Below are positions 1 to 11,445 of a stretch of 64,000 nt of DNA, piece by piece. The position numbers and the translations under genes were made by a program. The notes beneath the pieces were generated by a model that ran no database searches, had not been told where the DNA came from, and saw nothing but the letters and a program-made list of their open reading frames with translations. The DNA lies in contig CM054114.1 of the NCBI GenBank assembly GCA_028673005.1, positions 124,463,307 through 124,527,306 of the forward strand, given 5' to 3'. Numbering within the stretch: the stretch's first letter is position 1; each line of letters starts with the position of its first letter. This stretch comes from Tanypteryx hageni (Eukaryota; Arthropoda; Insecta; Odonata; Petaluridae).

Positions 1-3000
1 ATTTTACAAATTCCACCTTTACAAAAAAATTTTAGCTTCGTAGCACATACATAAATACATAAACAGTTCGTATTTGTTTAAATTTTGCAAATATTTAGAG
101 GCCGCATTATATAACTCTTTGAAATATTCGAATTTTCTAGTCGGTTATGCACATATTCTTACCTGCATAAAAAATTTCGAGCCTCCAGCTCGTCTGGAAG
201 TGCCTAAACATTAGTAATCTCCTATATATAGGATATATGACATATCACAAGTAAGAAGCAGCTATATAGCATAGATATAAATATATATTTATAGATAACG
301 TTCAAAGGGGCGGACGCAGAGGACAATGAACAGATGTGAATTAATTGAAGAGGTCACACGGTTGTTGGACACGAAAGCAAAGCAAGTGTGTGCTAGGGGC
401 AGTGAAAGGAAGATATGACCGGAGTTTGGCGCCGCAACGCAATCATATTGATAACAAGGAACATCACCACGACACAGAAAAAGAAAGAGCGGACGGTTAT
501 TTTGCGAAATTTGATAGGCGGATAGAGTGGGAGGTGACATAAATTGCAAGGGACGGAAAGGTTCTTGATTTTGAAGATATGTATATTTGCACTCACGAAT
601 TGATCACGGAATGAACAGCAAATATACTTTTGTCAGAGTTCGTACCGGGGAAAGAGGCGCATCGAAAGAATCTGCCTTAACAGAAACCGAAGACAACATC
701 CTAAATGACGATACTTCTAAATCGAACTCTTGACGGCTTATCCTTTCTAAATGTGGCCCATTCTATTAAAAATACGTTTACAGTTTGTCACTCAAGGCAG
801 CACAAATGACTATGAAATTCAAAGAAATTCACAGAGGATGTTTTCGTCATTACTGTCGCTAGAAAATCTACAATTGTTTGTTTCACACATAAGAAATTTT
901 AGTTTTAATTTACCTTTAAATAAAAAGGGACGTGATTGGCCCTTCGCAAAAGTATTTTTTTAGCAAATTTAATGAATTTTCTTTCGAATTAAACGATACT
1001 ATGCACTCGCCCTTGTCAAACTATCCCACCAACACCGAGAAAAATAATGTAACAATTCTAATTACATGATAAATATTATTAAATGATAACAATGTGTAAT
1101 GACGGTGACATATATTCTTATGTATTATACCGTCAACGGCAAAGAAAAATCAGCGGAAATTTTTTACGATACACATTGATCGCGACTCCCACAGACATGT
1201 ATGCAATCCACGCATACAAGGCTGCGTTGTATGATGCCTACATTCCAGGATACGGCTCAAGTCAAACTCGGACATTGGTTACTACTATGGCTATCAAATA
1301 TTTTGGCGAAAATCATTCGAATTTCAATTGCATACTAACAGACCGCCTTAGAAACTCACCAATATCATGAGGCCAGCAAGTATTCATCGTAACTTCTCCG
1401 ATTTAATATTTTAAAACCAAATAAATATTTTTTGATAAAATAACGCTAGAATCTATAAATTCCTTAAATTCCCTTCCTTTGCTTTCATGAAATAACATAG
1501 CAAACATTTTCTATACCCTGCCCTCAAAGCGAGATTCGTTATTTTTTTATTCGGCGAGAAAGAAAACTCAAAAATGATGAAAGTGCTCGGAAAAAGTCAT
1601 TTCTCTCTCCGTCGACCTTTGCCCTTTTTAAAAATCGGAAATTACCGAGGGTCAAATATTTATTCAAACGTAACTCCATGTGACCCGAGAGCATCACGAC
1701 GAAAAAGTCTGAAAGCGTCAAACCGCAATTTCAGATTGAAAAATAATCTGAATACGGCAAAAATTGAGCGAATTCGAAATTTTCCGCCAATCAAGGCATA
1801 TAACGAAAGTCGAACCATCGCCATTCCTTTTCGCACTACCCTTTTTCGATAAAATCAAATATCTCTCTCCACTCTTCCACCATCCTACCCTGCCATATAT
1901 TCAAACCGATGAAAACTAAACTCATCACTCGAATTACACGGCTTCACCTTGCAAGTTTTACGTTTAGCTCGGTTTTCTCTCTCTTAAAGAACCACCACGA
2001 ATTGAACTCCCATTATTTTTACTTAAGCACCCTTTTGGAATGGGCTCCAAGCATTTAAGTGTTATTTTTTAAGGGCCAATGCTGAATACAGTGTAACTAA
2101 ATAGTTGCATGTTGAACTCAAGATGGCGCTCAAACGTCACCTCATGCATTCAATTTGGGGAAACCTACCCCACTTTGCAAGGTTTCGCTTTATACGGTCT
2201 ATTTCAGTAACGCATGTACCGTGTAAAGTGAGGGATGGGTATTTGGAAATTTATTTGCGACAATAATTTGTTTTATCGCTTGGTAAGAATCATATTTATT
2301 TTTTCCTTAATAAAACCCCCAATTGTTTTCAAAAACCTCTGTCTCTTCCTCAAACACAATTCCTTCTAAGACTTATTTTAACTGATAATTCTATCAGAAA
2401 ATTTTACCCGTCCTTCCATTTTCCTGCGTCTGGTCTAATACACCTATTACTATTACTTTGTTAAATACATCCTCATCTGTTTTATTCACAATATGAACCA
2501 ACTTCTTCCGTCTCAGACGATAACCCTGATCTCAAAGTCTTCTTATCTGATCCCTGAACTAATTAAGATGCTTCACTCCGTATCAAGGTTTGCACTACAT
2601 TGTTCTCACTACCTTCCATTCGTATTTTTTAGGTAATAATTCCGATTTTCTTATGCTTACTTTACTCTTCCTACTCTACTCGATATATCTTTGATATGAA
2701 CAGTGAAAAGAAACCCCTGCATCAACGGTTTCCAACCTGAGGATAATTACCGCACTTGGAGTAGTATCGCGTTTTCCAAAGGGCAATGGACATGAACCGT
2801 CAGTGGCTCTACTGTTACGAAACGAAACTCCATATAGTCGATACCACGGTTGCCGAATAGGTTGGCCAACAACCACATGCGGAAAATCAGACATATAAAT
2901 ACCAGGAATTGATGTCATTCATCAGTTGTATTCCTTCTTCAAACATCAAAACGACAATTCACTTTTTTTAACAAATGAAAATGTTTTCCATAATAAGAAA

Positions 3001-3790
3001 TTTAGATTACGTTATTAACCATACTTTGAATTCACTCCCTATATACCAATGCTGAAGGTGCGAGGGATAGAAAATTCGTATATAGATTCAGCATTTTAAA
3101 ACTTACTGTTACTGTGGTTTGCTGCATCAATCTAGAGTAATGTTTATTTACAGCCAAAAAACGTCTCAAAATATTTCTCATCGTATTTCAAATTTGCATA
3201 TCTTTTTATCACGAGGAGAACATAATTCCCTGATGGTCGCAATTACATTGAACATCAAAATCCTACTGGACACCCCTTACAATATTTGAACCACCTGGAA
3301 ACACATGCCGTATTTAGTTGCGCATGAGACTAGATTTTCATTCCCATTTGAGCGTTTATTAAAAAAACAAAGGTGTGATATTTCGCGCGCCACTTCTTAT
3401 ATAACTCGGGGCGACCGACGGCGATGGAAGACTCTCCTGCACCTGAGGCTCACTGAATACACCAAAGTTACGTGTGTTTTTTAAGCCTCGGAATTTTACG
3501 GTATGGGCTGATTTAGCTAATTGTTAAAAAGGATACTGGGACAAAAACGGCTGAGTATCACCGTCTATCACAAATAAAATTTTCTGCTGTTCACAAAATT
3601 TCCTCATGAATATAAATCTTTTATTCACCGGTTACTGATAGAATACAGTGCGAGGATGACAAATTTTTATTATCCCTTAATCCATTCCTTTGCTCATCTG
3701 GATTTTTCACTGGGAAGAAATTCCTAGACCGAAAACTTTTCTTCTTTAACTAACATTAAAAAGAGACTCGCAAAAACGTTTAAGACGATC
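1..3790. other. Anonymous non-coding DNA
   Basis: No gene recognised on either strand. Open frames here are short, lack known motifs and have no convincing splice sites. A 9-bp inverted repeat built on the word aatgctgaa and its complement lies at about 3048-3097, with another copy of the word near 2079; it could be a small hairpin repeat. The sequence is AT-rich with no long microsatellite. Confidence 0.5.
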
Positions 3791-3798
3791 ATGACAAA

Positions 3799-3870
3799 GA
3801 GACAGACAGAGAAACTACTTCACTGAGGTCGAAATCGAGACAATCTAGTCCCGTTTTACATTTAAACCTG
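3799..3870 (-). mobile_element. Decayed retroposon 3'-tail module
   Basis: A degenerate copy of the tail module found better preserved at 21258, 23551, 23657, 24080, 53157 and 53382. It shares the order GACA microsatellite, a degenerate 'ctttatt' stretch, 'gaaattgaga' and 'gtcc...ttacattta'. Read on the minus strand these are 3' ends of a retroposon followed by a tetranucleotide tail. This copy is too diverged for precise ends. Confidence 0.4.
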
Positions 3871-5900
3871 AAAGAAAGAGAGACAGAAAGAGAGAGAACA
3901 TCGGATGAAAACGTAACCCTATTGATCCGGCTCGCTTCGATTTCCATTACGAAAAGTTCCCCGAGTCCACTCTCCATTCACGAATGGCGCATGCAACAGC
4001 CATCACCGTGCACGGTTAAAGGCCCCCTCCCCCCCGCCACCTGTCGTCCGCCCCCACCTCACCCCCTCATCAAAAGCGTAGAGCTACTGTAATCGTGCGA
4101 GTGATACGCAGAATCCTACATTTGTCTCAAACTTTGTCTGCCTCTCCCTCCTCCATCCCCATTCTATTATCTCTCTCTCCCTCACTCCCTCCCTTTCTCT
4201 CTACATACCCTGCACACACAGCGGGTGTCCCTGACCCGAATTCTAGAACGGATTAACAAACGAACGGGCAGGGAATAGGGAGAAAAAAGAAAGGATGGAT
4301 AGGAGAAAAAGCTTTTTTTTAACCGGTGATCGAACGCCCCCGGGTAGGAGAAAGGAGGAGAAGGAAGGGAGGGAACGGTTGATGAAGAGAGAGGGAAAAA
4401 AGATTTTTTTTAAAATCGGTCTCATAATGGCGAAGAGCAAACAGACACTACCTGGGACGCTGATGAAGGGAGATGAGACTTTTCATCGGAGCGGTAATTT
4501 CTGTGAAGAGGAGAACAACTACATGTTGGGGAGGAGATATTAATAGCGAAGTCCGGACTTTTAGCGATAGTCCGCAAGTATCTATTTAGAGCCGTTTTGT
4601 GTAGAAAGGATGTGGCAAATGTCACTTGCAAAAGGATACTCTATAGAAGTAACGTTCATCACCGATCGTAGATTCATTCGCCAAAACCGAAAATCTAGTT
4701 ATAGGCTACATGGTAAATTTGCTGTGAATTGAGTCTACTTATAAATTAAAGCCTTAAGTTGAAATGATGACGCAATCCACACCATAAAGGATTCGGAAAC
4801 GATGTTTCCAAACAAAGGTATAAAATGGAGAGTGGCTGATTTTCCAGTGTTAATTCATGCAATCTATCCGATGCATTGATCCTTATACACATAGTCGTGA
4901 ATTAGAGGATTACATTTATTGACGCAAAAATATTACAACCGCAAACCCGGGGAAAAAACGATAGGTAAAAACGCAGAATCTGAAAAAACACGAGAAAATC
5001 GCAATTTCGTCGTGTGCCGCGCAGTTGACACACGAAAGTAAAAACGTTAATTTTCGACTCTTTGATAAAAAAACTACGTCGCGATATTTTGCTACTTTTA
5101 TCTATCTCTCTCTCTCTCCCATGCGTTAAGTTACCTTTCATCAACTTTAAACGCTGAGTGATAAATTGGAGCGACCAAACTCGAGCTACTCGGAGTCAAT
5201 TACCTCTCATCAAATCCCGTCCGAATCATAACTTTCAGATCGATAGGAAGCATTCATGGAATAGAAAGGTATCCAAACAAAGAGGCAGAAAGTGGCCGTC
5301 TTTCTCACGAGAGGAACGCGCGTCGGCTCAAAAAAAAACAATTCACCCCTCTTAAGCAAACATGCGAACCGTAGTGGGGCAACAACAAAAAAAAACAACC
5401 GTTGAAGTTCCCGAAACTTCCGCCAACCCCCCTCACACAACCACCCGCGGGTTGAAAGGAAGCCTTTTTTTGCGAGAAAAAAAACAACACAGCGCGACAT
5501 AACACACACGCCCACCTTTTTGTTTCTCCCGAATTAATAATACTGAAAAACATAAACGCCGGCACTGATAAAATGGGCGGAAAAGGCGAATCGATAAGCA
5601 CGTTTCTTTCCCGCCATCCGCTGGGAAGTAGGAGAGAAAGGGAGATAGAGAGAAAGAAAACAGGAGAAACCGCGTCGCGAGAACGAACGAGTGAAGTCCC
5701 ATTTACCAGTAATCCCTAGAGGGGATAACGACGACGAAAATACATAAAAAACAAAACGACAGCGAAAAGCCAAGAGAGAGTAGGGATGAAACAAAAAACA
5801 CGCAATAAATAAAGATGACACACATCACGCGAGAAGGGTCTCCTGTTTTCGTGTTTTTGCATAGCTTTTTTGTCTCCAACGGGTAATAAACGTGAGAATA
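3870..5900. other. Anonymous DNA with purine/pyrimidine patches
   Basis: No gene recognised. It contains a CT-rich stretch around 4135-4205, a GA-rich stretch around 4260-4400 and poly-A runs near 5330-5490. These produce spurious serine-, phenylalanine- or lysine-rich frames on both strands. Confidence 0.5.
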
Positions 5901-5908
5901 ATCAGTCG

Positions 5909-5909
<1 letters not shown>

Positions 5910-5979
<70 letters not shown>
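5910..5979. repeat. (AT)n microsatellite, about 35 units
   Basis: An uninterrupted AT dinucleotide tract of about 70 bp. The tyrosine-isoleucine frame translated through it is an artefact. Nothing gene-like is seen between here and 6390. Confidence 0.97.
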
Positions 5980-5981
<2 letters not shown>

Positions 5982-6389
5982 ACAAAAAAGGAGACCATAT
6001 ACTATATGCTATAATATCTATAATCATAGACCAATTCCAAAAAAATTTTACACGTTCAAATATGTTTAACTACCATTCTTAAGCGCAAATTTGAAACCCA
6101 TACCTGCACTCGTTTAAGAATAGCATGGATATAAAAAACGGTTGACACAATTTGAGTTAACACGACGATATCACTTCCTTAAAATTTAAGCAATGTTATC
6201 ACGAATCTCATAAATTCGCGAAAAAAAAACAATTTGTTACCTGAGTTACAACACACATGATGAAATTAAATTAGAATCGTTCCACAGCTATAGATTATGC
6301 AGCACATAGTATTAGGCACCCCTTTTTAATCGACATGCCCATGTATGTCGCCATGCACAAGATTCTATCTCACCTGAGGCGCAATATTC

Positions 6390-6879
6390 CGCTTTGAAAC
6401 TGTCGAGTTCTATGTGTTCCCTCCCTCGTCCGACCTTCCTCTGCTGGTTCCTCCTCTCTTCCCGCATGGCAGCGAAGAGCAGTAAGCAGGCAGCTCTCTA
6501 CTGCGGCACAGAGAAGGAGGGGGCGTTCGGAGGCGAGGCGGCGACCCCGGAGCGAACGGAGGAAGGAGCCGGCAGGGAGACCAGGCGACGAGACACACAC
6601 ACGCACACACTTTGTGGGACAGAGAGCGTACACGGAGAAGCTCTCTTCCCCTAGCTCACTCTCCTCGAAGGCACGAGAGGCGAAAAGGCAGGGACCACGT
6701 GGGTCTTGGACGGGACGAAACGGCCGGGAGACGGAGGGAGAACGATCTCTCAACTGGGGGGAGCAGGATCAATCCTCATTCTCTTTGTCTCCCTGAACCC
6801 CCGTGGCGACGAACTTCGATTATTTTTCTTTTTTCAATTTCTTGCGTAATACCGTACGGCTCCGTAGGATGCCGTGCCG
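6390..6879 (+). promoter_or_regulatory. GC/CpG-rich island ending in a donor-like site; possible leader exon
   Basis: This block stands out from AT-rich surroundings: it is GC-rich, has many CpGs and includes CA-repeat and GA-rich segments. At 6879/6880 a strong donor match (gccgtgccg followed by gtaagtgcg) occurs on the plus strand. One reading is a promoter with a non-coding first exon whose downstream exons lie outside the recognised features. No coding motif or known protein is seen in its short frames. An unstable GC-rich repeat is an alternative. Transcript start mapping or RNA-seq junctions at 6879 would decide. Confidence 0.3.
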
Positions 6880-7283
6880 GTAAGTGCGTGGATTAGAAGC
6901 CGCGATCCTGTCCTGTCCATTTAATAAAACAAAACGGACTCCAGACACAGAGGGCGACAGGAAATACCGAAGGAAAGAGAGAGAAAAGGAAGAGAGAGAG
7001 TCCCGCAAGGTTTGGTCTCGCACCGACGATTATTTTTTATTCCGAGTAGACTTTTCAAAAATAACGAACAGCACCACGATGCAGGGGAGGAAAAATACTA
7101 CATCACACACGAAAGGAGCATGATTTTAAAATATAACACTACGCGCGAGGTTTCGCTTCGTTACAAAAAATAACCGTGGTTCACTTGACGTTTTTCAACT
7201 CTTACGGAACACACTCATCTCCATGCACTACCTACTCGGCTACTAACCTTTTAACCTCTCGCTAACCTTTCCACAGCTATTAT

Positions 7284-7319
7284 ATTCTACCTCTCTCTCT
7301 CTCTGTCTCTTACACTCTC

Positions 7320-7367
<48 letters not shown>
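7284..7367. repeat. (TC)n microsatellite
   Basis: A CT/TC tract with a nearly pure stretch at about 7326-7366. It abuts the purine-rich minisatellite to its right and accounts for the arginine-glutamate or serine-rich frames here. Confidence 0.9.
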
Positions 7368-7369
<2 letters not shown>

Positions 7370-7494
7370 CGAAACACTTGTATCCTTGCAGATTGTCCCG
7401 AACCCTGTGAGAGAGAGACTCGGCTACGCGCGCGCAAAACACCCGCCGCCCAGCCGCATAGCCAGCGCCGCTCCGATTCGGAAGTAAGGACCCT

Positions 7495-8160
7495 GTGGAG
7501 GAGAATGGGAGAGGGGAAGGAGAGAAAGTAGGGGAGGGGAAGGAGAAGGGGAGGGAAAGGAGAGGGAGTAGGGGAGGGGAAGGAGAGGGAGTAGAGGAGG
7601 GGAAGGAAAGGGAGTAGGAGAGGGGAAGGAGGGACGGGAATTACATGGAGTAGGAGAGGGGAAGGAGGGAGGGGAATTACATGGAGTAGGAGAGGGGAAG
7701 GAGGGAGGGGAATTACATGGAGTAGGAGAGGGGAAGGAGGGAGGGGAAGGAGGGAGGGGAAGGAGAGAGGGGAAGGAGGGAGGGGAAGGAGGGAGGGGAA
7801 GGAGGGAGGGGAAGGAGGGAGGGAAAGGAGGGAGGGAAAGGAGGGAGGGGAAGGAGGGAGGGGAAGGAGGGATGGGACGAAGGGAGGGAAGGAGGGAGAG
7901 AAGGAGGGAGAGAAGGAGGGAGAGAAGGAGGGGAAGGAGGGAGCGGAAGGAGGGGGGAAGGAGGGAGCGGAAGGAGGGGGGAAGGAGGGGAGAGAGAGGG
8001 AGAAAAACTGAAGGTTAACCCTGGAGGAAAACTCTAGAACTGGAGTTGAGATTGGAAAGAGAGGAGGTAGTAGGTGAGAGCAAGTTCTGAAGAGGGGCAA
8101 AGTTGTGAGAGGGAGGGAGGAAAGGGGGGAAAGCGAGGGGTGGGGGAGGGGGGAAAGAGT
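7495..8160. repeat. Purine-rich GGA minisatellite with 35-bp higher-order units
   Basis: About 650 bp of almost pure purine on the plus strand, built from gggagg/ggaagg words. Between about 7636 and 7740 a longer unit containing 'ggaattacatggagtagg' recurs three times at a 35-bp spacing, so the array has two levels of organisation. The 285-residue proline/serine frame on the minus strand across 7243-8100 is a translation of this repeat and not a gene. Such a tract could form G-quadruplex or triplex structures, but that is inference. Confidence 0.9.
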
Positions 8161-8907
8161 GTGTAGTGTGGAGGAGAGGGAGGCGGTAGCCGAAGAGGCG
8201 ATGTGGAGGATGGACGGAGAAGATTATGAAAAAAACTGAAGGAAAATTCGGAGAAGTGTCCTCTTCATGCGTAGATATTTGCTCTTCGATTGACCGGGAT
8301 CCTCGTCTGGATATACACGGGAAAGGGTTCGCTACAACGCGGATTCGGGTATTAAGCTCGTAGAATCGTGCTTTCCTATTAAAAAAGAAAGAAGATCGAA
8401 ACGCCGAGATTGAAGAAGAGTTCAATTTGGATTTAGGACATCATCTTCGGTCGCTGCAAGTCCTTAATTTACGATCTTATATTACGTCAATCTTGCATAT
8501 TGAGAATTCACAATAAAAGTTTCTCAGTAATGGATTTCGACCGCATTTTCAACATTGCACAAGCCTTCATAATGGGTGACTGCGTAAGGATTTTGAAGTA
8601 TATTTTATCGCAATTCCCACCCGGCGATATGTTCTTGGATCAAAACCCTTAACCCACTTAAAATGTCCTGGGGGCAAGTCTTGAAATTTGCGTTACGGTT
8701 CGATGAAATATTGTCGGTTTCGTTATTGACGAAATTTTCGTTAGCCTCATAACGAACGAACACTCTACCGAACTTTTTTGCGAGTCTTGAAATTTATCGT
8801 TACGACTGAATGTAAAATTTCATTCATTGGTTTGCTAACGAAGGTAAAAAAAAATAAAATATCTGACAAAGAGAAAGCGCACGCCAATTTACAATAATTG
8901 CATAATA
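8160..8907. repeat. Left flank of the Harbinger element with a direct subrepeat
   Basis: No gene. Two similar segments, at about 8671-8711 and 8780-8820, share 'agtcttgaaattt' followed by 'cgttacg' and 'gaaat'. They may be subterminal repeats of the Harbinger element whose MYB-like gene starts at 8908-8923. I could not find a matching inverted copy on the right side, so the element ends are not defined. Confidence 0.35.
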
Positions 8908-8922
8908 TTGGGAATAATAAAT

Positions 8923-9129
8923 ATGGAGAGAAAAGTTCGAAGGTCCAAAATTACGGAAAGGCAGCAGGAAATATTTATAGAGTATATGACAAGCCACAAG
9001 GAATTCCGTATAGGCAAAATCACAGCTACCTTCTCTTCTAAAACGAAACAGAAATTCTGGGAGGAATTGGCAGTGATTCTAAATAGCGACGGGAAAGGTC
9101 CTGCAAGAGATGTGGATAAGTGGAAGAAG
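8923..9129 (+). CDS. Harbinger MYB/SANT-like DNA-binding protein, exon 1
   Basis: Encodes the N-terminal half of a MYB/SANT-like (zeste-type) protein of the sort carried by PIF/Harbinger transposons, where it acts as a DNA-binding partner for the transposase. After a basic start the frame shows the helix pattern ITERQQEIFIEYM, then FWEELAVILNSDGKGP and DVDKWKK. The open frame begins five codons upstream at 8908; 8923 is the next methionine. Translation beyond 9129 stops matching the family, and a GT (gttata, a weak donor) follows KWKK. Joining phase 0 to 9757 restores the family pattern KWKK-TWADCKS. No stop or frameshift is seen in the joined frame, in contrast to the transposase gene next door. 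Confidence 0.7.
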
Positions 9130-9756
9130 GTTATAGTTAATGCGCAAAATATACGCCTTTATGTATCTTTATTGAACAAGCAAGGTTTTATATAATATTA
9201 TTTCCTATTATGTATTTTTTCCCGAAATCACTTTAAGGATCATCTTTCTAAAATGTTTTCAATAGATGTTACGTATATTGTACTAATTTACTATAATTTC
9301 TAATAATATGGTAGTATTTTATATTCTAGTGAGCAATTTAGATTAGTACTGTATTACTAATTGAAATTTGTTAATGATTTAATGAGAAAGGTCAATATTA
9401 AGTTTCTCGCTTTCGTTACTCAATTTATTGTATATCAGAAAGCAGAAGTAAGAATGTTTGTGCTGCACAAATTACCATTGGAGGATTTTAGTTGAAATGT
9501 AGCATAGGTACTATAATGAATTAGTCCATTTCTACATCATGAACTTTCTTTAGGAACAAATATAGAATAGTGTAAATGTTATAAACAAGGAATTAATTGT
9601 GGATTGATTAGGTTGATTCGTCGATGGAGTTTGATTATAATTGGAATGCATCTATTAATCGTGAACTGTAATTTTAGTTATTTAATGATGCATGTATATA
9701 TATATAAAGTTTAATAACAGTATTGAGAATTGAATCGTCTTTTTATATTCCCTCAG
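9130..9756 (+). other. Putative intron of the MYB-like gene
   Basis: An AT-rich stretch between a weak GT donor at 9130 and a good acceptor (tttttatattccctcag) ending at 9756. Both sides are phase 0. Nothing else is recognised inside. Confidence 0.55.
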
Positions 9757-9960
9757 ACTTGGGCTGATTGTAAAAGTGCCACTAGGGCAAAATGTTTAAG
9801 AGTTTATAAACATATGAGAGGGACAGGAGGTGGGGAAGCCCTCAAAGAGAAATTGACACATTTAGAAGAATGGCTAATGGAAATAATAGGGAATACTTCT
9901 GCTTTGGGAGAAGAAAATTGTATTGAATCACCGAGTGAGATATTTTGTTTGCAGATATAA
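9757..9960 (+). CDS. Harbinger MYB/SANT-like protein, exon 2
   Basis: Continues the MYB/SANT-like protein. It starts TWADCKSATRAKCLRVY, then has the family signature GTGGG (in HMRGTGGGEALK) and the C-terminal pattern LEEWLMEIIGNTSALGEENC, typical of zeste-like proteins of Harbinger elements. With exon 1 the product is about 136 residues. The last part overlaps, in the opposite direction, the C-terminal frame of the transposase (9804-10157), so the two genes are convergent with overlapping 3' ends. The frame is intact. Confidence 0.7.
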   Translation, partial: TWADCKSATRAKCLRVYKHMRGTGGGEALKEKLTHLEEWLMEIIGNTSALGEENCIESPSEIFCLQI

Positions 9961-10175
9961 TGAAACACTATACAAGTGTTTATAATTAATGATGCCATTT
10001 GAGGGCTATAATGCAAGCCCATTTCCGATAAAAAGCACCTAAACCTACTTTTTAACACTCCGTTACATCTTTCTATGCAATTACGAGCCCTTGCATAGGC
10101 ATCAGAAAACCTTTGCTCTGGGCTTCCTGTAGCTGCGTTTAAAATGGGTGTCATCAACTATGGCTTTAGTGGATA
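9804..10175 (-). pseudogene. Harbinger transposase (HARBI1-like), last exon, nonsense-mutated
   Basis: C-terminal part of a HARBI1-like DDE transposase, which in active Harbinger elements cuts and inserts the element with its MYB-like partner. Recognisable segments are LMTPILNAATGS, the third catalytic residue in ARNCIERCNGVLKSRFR, and LHYSPQMASLIINTC near the family C-terminus. Just before LMTP the frame reads SVYPLKP then TAG (10158-10160) where the family has a tryptophan (YPL.PW), so a TGG to TAG nonsense change is likely. The aspartate expected before GY in this region is not visible. The tail after residue CKQN runs antisense through the MYB-like exon. Confidence 0.75.
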
Positions 10176-10265
10176 TACACTATTCCGTCATGAGCAACAT
10201 ACACAAGTAAAGTGATTTGGCTACAGACCGGCAATAAATACTTTGTGTATAACTATGCAACTAAC

Positions 10266-10410
10266 CTAGGAGCCAAGCATTAAGGTTTCCTGCAGTGTAC
10301 TTTTGTTTCAATGATTCGCAAACATTGGAACTTCTCCAAATAAAGGAGGCATGCATAGCACCAGGGTATTTTGCATTTACATTTAAAATGCGTAATCCAT
10401 AGTTGCATAT
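10266..10410 (-). pseudogene. Harbinger transposase, internal exon
   Basis: Shows LRILNVNAKYPGAMHASF, the HARBI1 region that follows the first catalytic aspartate (family: a.wPGs.HDS), and WRSSNVCESLKQKY. The acceptor is cttagatgaaa-like (tcatag before 10410) and the donor is ctag|gttagt at 10266. The histidine-aspartate pair of the family reads HA here, so a conserved residue is lost. Confidence 0.6.
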
Positions 10411-10482
10411 CTATGATTTTCAAAAAATGAATAACCTTAAAGTAGTTTTAACAATTGAAACACTTTAAATAATCTTATTTAC

Positions 10483-10630
10483 CAATTGCACATTAATTGA
10501 CTGATAACCATGTCGGTTAACATATAGATGCTCCGGATGATTTCTGTCTGTTAAATTTGGAGCTTTAGTTTTTACATGGGTGCAGTCTATTGCTCCAATT
10601 ACCTCGGGAAAATCTTTTTCAGTCATAAAT
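10483..10630 (-). pseudogene. Harbinger transposase, exon with first catalytic Asp
   Basis: Encodes FMTEKDFPEVIGAIDCTHV, matching the HARBI1 signature FPGVIGcIDGTHV with the first catalytic aspartate in place, then NLTDRNHPEHLYVNRHGY and QSINVQL. Splice sites are acceptor cttaag before 10630 and donor caattg|gtaaat at 10483. The exon is open within itself. Confidence 0.7.
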
Positions 10631-10712
10631 CTTAAGTTGAAGAAAAAAATATTAATGAGAGGAAAACATAAAATAAGTTATATACACTAAAAGTAATTTT
10701 GTCCTCACTTAC

Positions 10713-10899
10713 TTTTAATAGCTGTTTGTTCAGCCTGTGAAATGGGAAAAAAATCACCCAATATTTCGGCATGTATTTCTTTACTGCATTTTTCACCTCT
10801 ATTAAACATCTACTGACAGTTTTTTACAGCCAAATACAAATTCAGTCCAACTGGCCTATGGTAACTGCCAGTATCTAAAAAGTTCAACGCTGTTAGGAT
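10713..10899 (-). pseudogene. Harbinger transposase, frameshifted exon
   Basis: Encodes ILTALNFLDTGSYHRPVG, which continues the family pattern LPVELKvL.aL.FlatGs, and then TVSRCLIEVKNAVKKY, the HTH-like 'S.ptVSR.i' segment. Between LYLAV and TVSRC the frame changes near 10823, and another frame change is likely near 10755. The exon joins the first exon in phase 0. Confidence 0.65.
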
Positions 10900-11091
10900 C
10901 TTCCCAGAAATAAGATAACAAATACTTAAACCTATGAAATTCTTCAGTCCACTAAACGTTGCCTTGTTTACTTATTGGTTTACTCGAAATTATTTAAATT
11001 ACAAATTTTTAAATAGCAGGTCATATTAACCAATCATAAAGAAAATGCTTTATAACCACGAATACTATTAATAACCACTACAGCTATTTAC

Positions 11092-11319
11092 TTTTAGTTC
11101 TACGGGCAGCGATGATTTCCTCGTAGCTTTTATATGAGGCCTTACCATATCGCAATCATACATCGCAGCTTCTTGATTAAGCCTAAATATTAAACGAAAA
11201 TCTTCCTCGAACAAATGGAATGCGTTTTGTCGGTCAAGAAGAAATCGCTCCCTCTTTATTACCCTCCTTTCCTCTGCAGCGGCTCCCACAAGTACAGTTC
11301 TATTGAAAGCTAATGGCAC
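11092..11319 (-). pseudogene. Harbinger transposase, first exon
   Basis: Starts with methionine at 11319 and encodes a basic N-terminus, then FRLNQEAAMYDCDMVRPHIK and SLPVELK, the typical N-terminal HARBI1 pattern. A donor (cta aaa|gtaaat) follows at 11091. This exon is open, but the gene as a whole carries at least one nonsense codon and one to two frameshifts downstream. Confidence 0.7.
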
Positions 11320-11339
11320 CTAAATGCGCGAAGAGTCAC

Positions 11340-11445
11340 GTGATGTAGGGGAAGGTGGTTGTGGAGGGGGAAAGTTTAAGGGGAAGGTGACTGTGGAGGG
11401 GTAGGCGGCTGTGGAGGGGGAAAGCTTAAGGGAAAGTGAAACAAT
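11340..11445. repeat. Short G-rich minisatellite upstream of the transposase gene
   Basis: Two to three imperfect copies of a roughly 40-bp unit built around 'ggctgtggagggggaaag' and 'ttaaggggaaggtg'. It lies just 5' of the transposase start and could be part of the Harbinger promoter or an incidental repeat. Confidence 0.6.

Noticed and set aside
1083..1370. 95-codon plus-strand frame
   Set aside because: Balanced composition but no motif, splice sites or neighbours to support a gene.
6370..6896. Overlapping frames of 66-127 residues on both strands in the GC-rich block
   Set aside because: GC-rich DNA opens several frames at once; none has a known motif. I kept the block only as a possible promoter or leader.
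7243..8100. 285-residue serine/proline-rich frame on the minus strand
   Set aside because: Direct translation of the GGA minisatellite; no start context, domain or splice structure.
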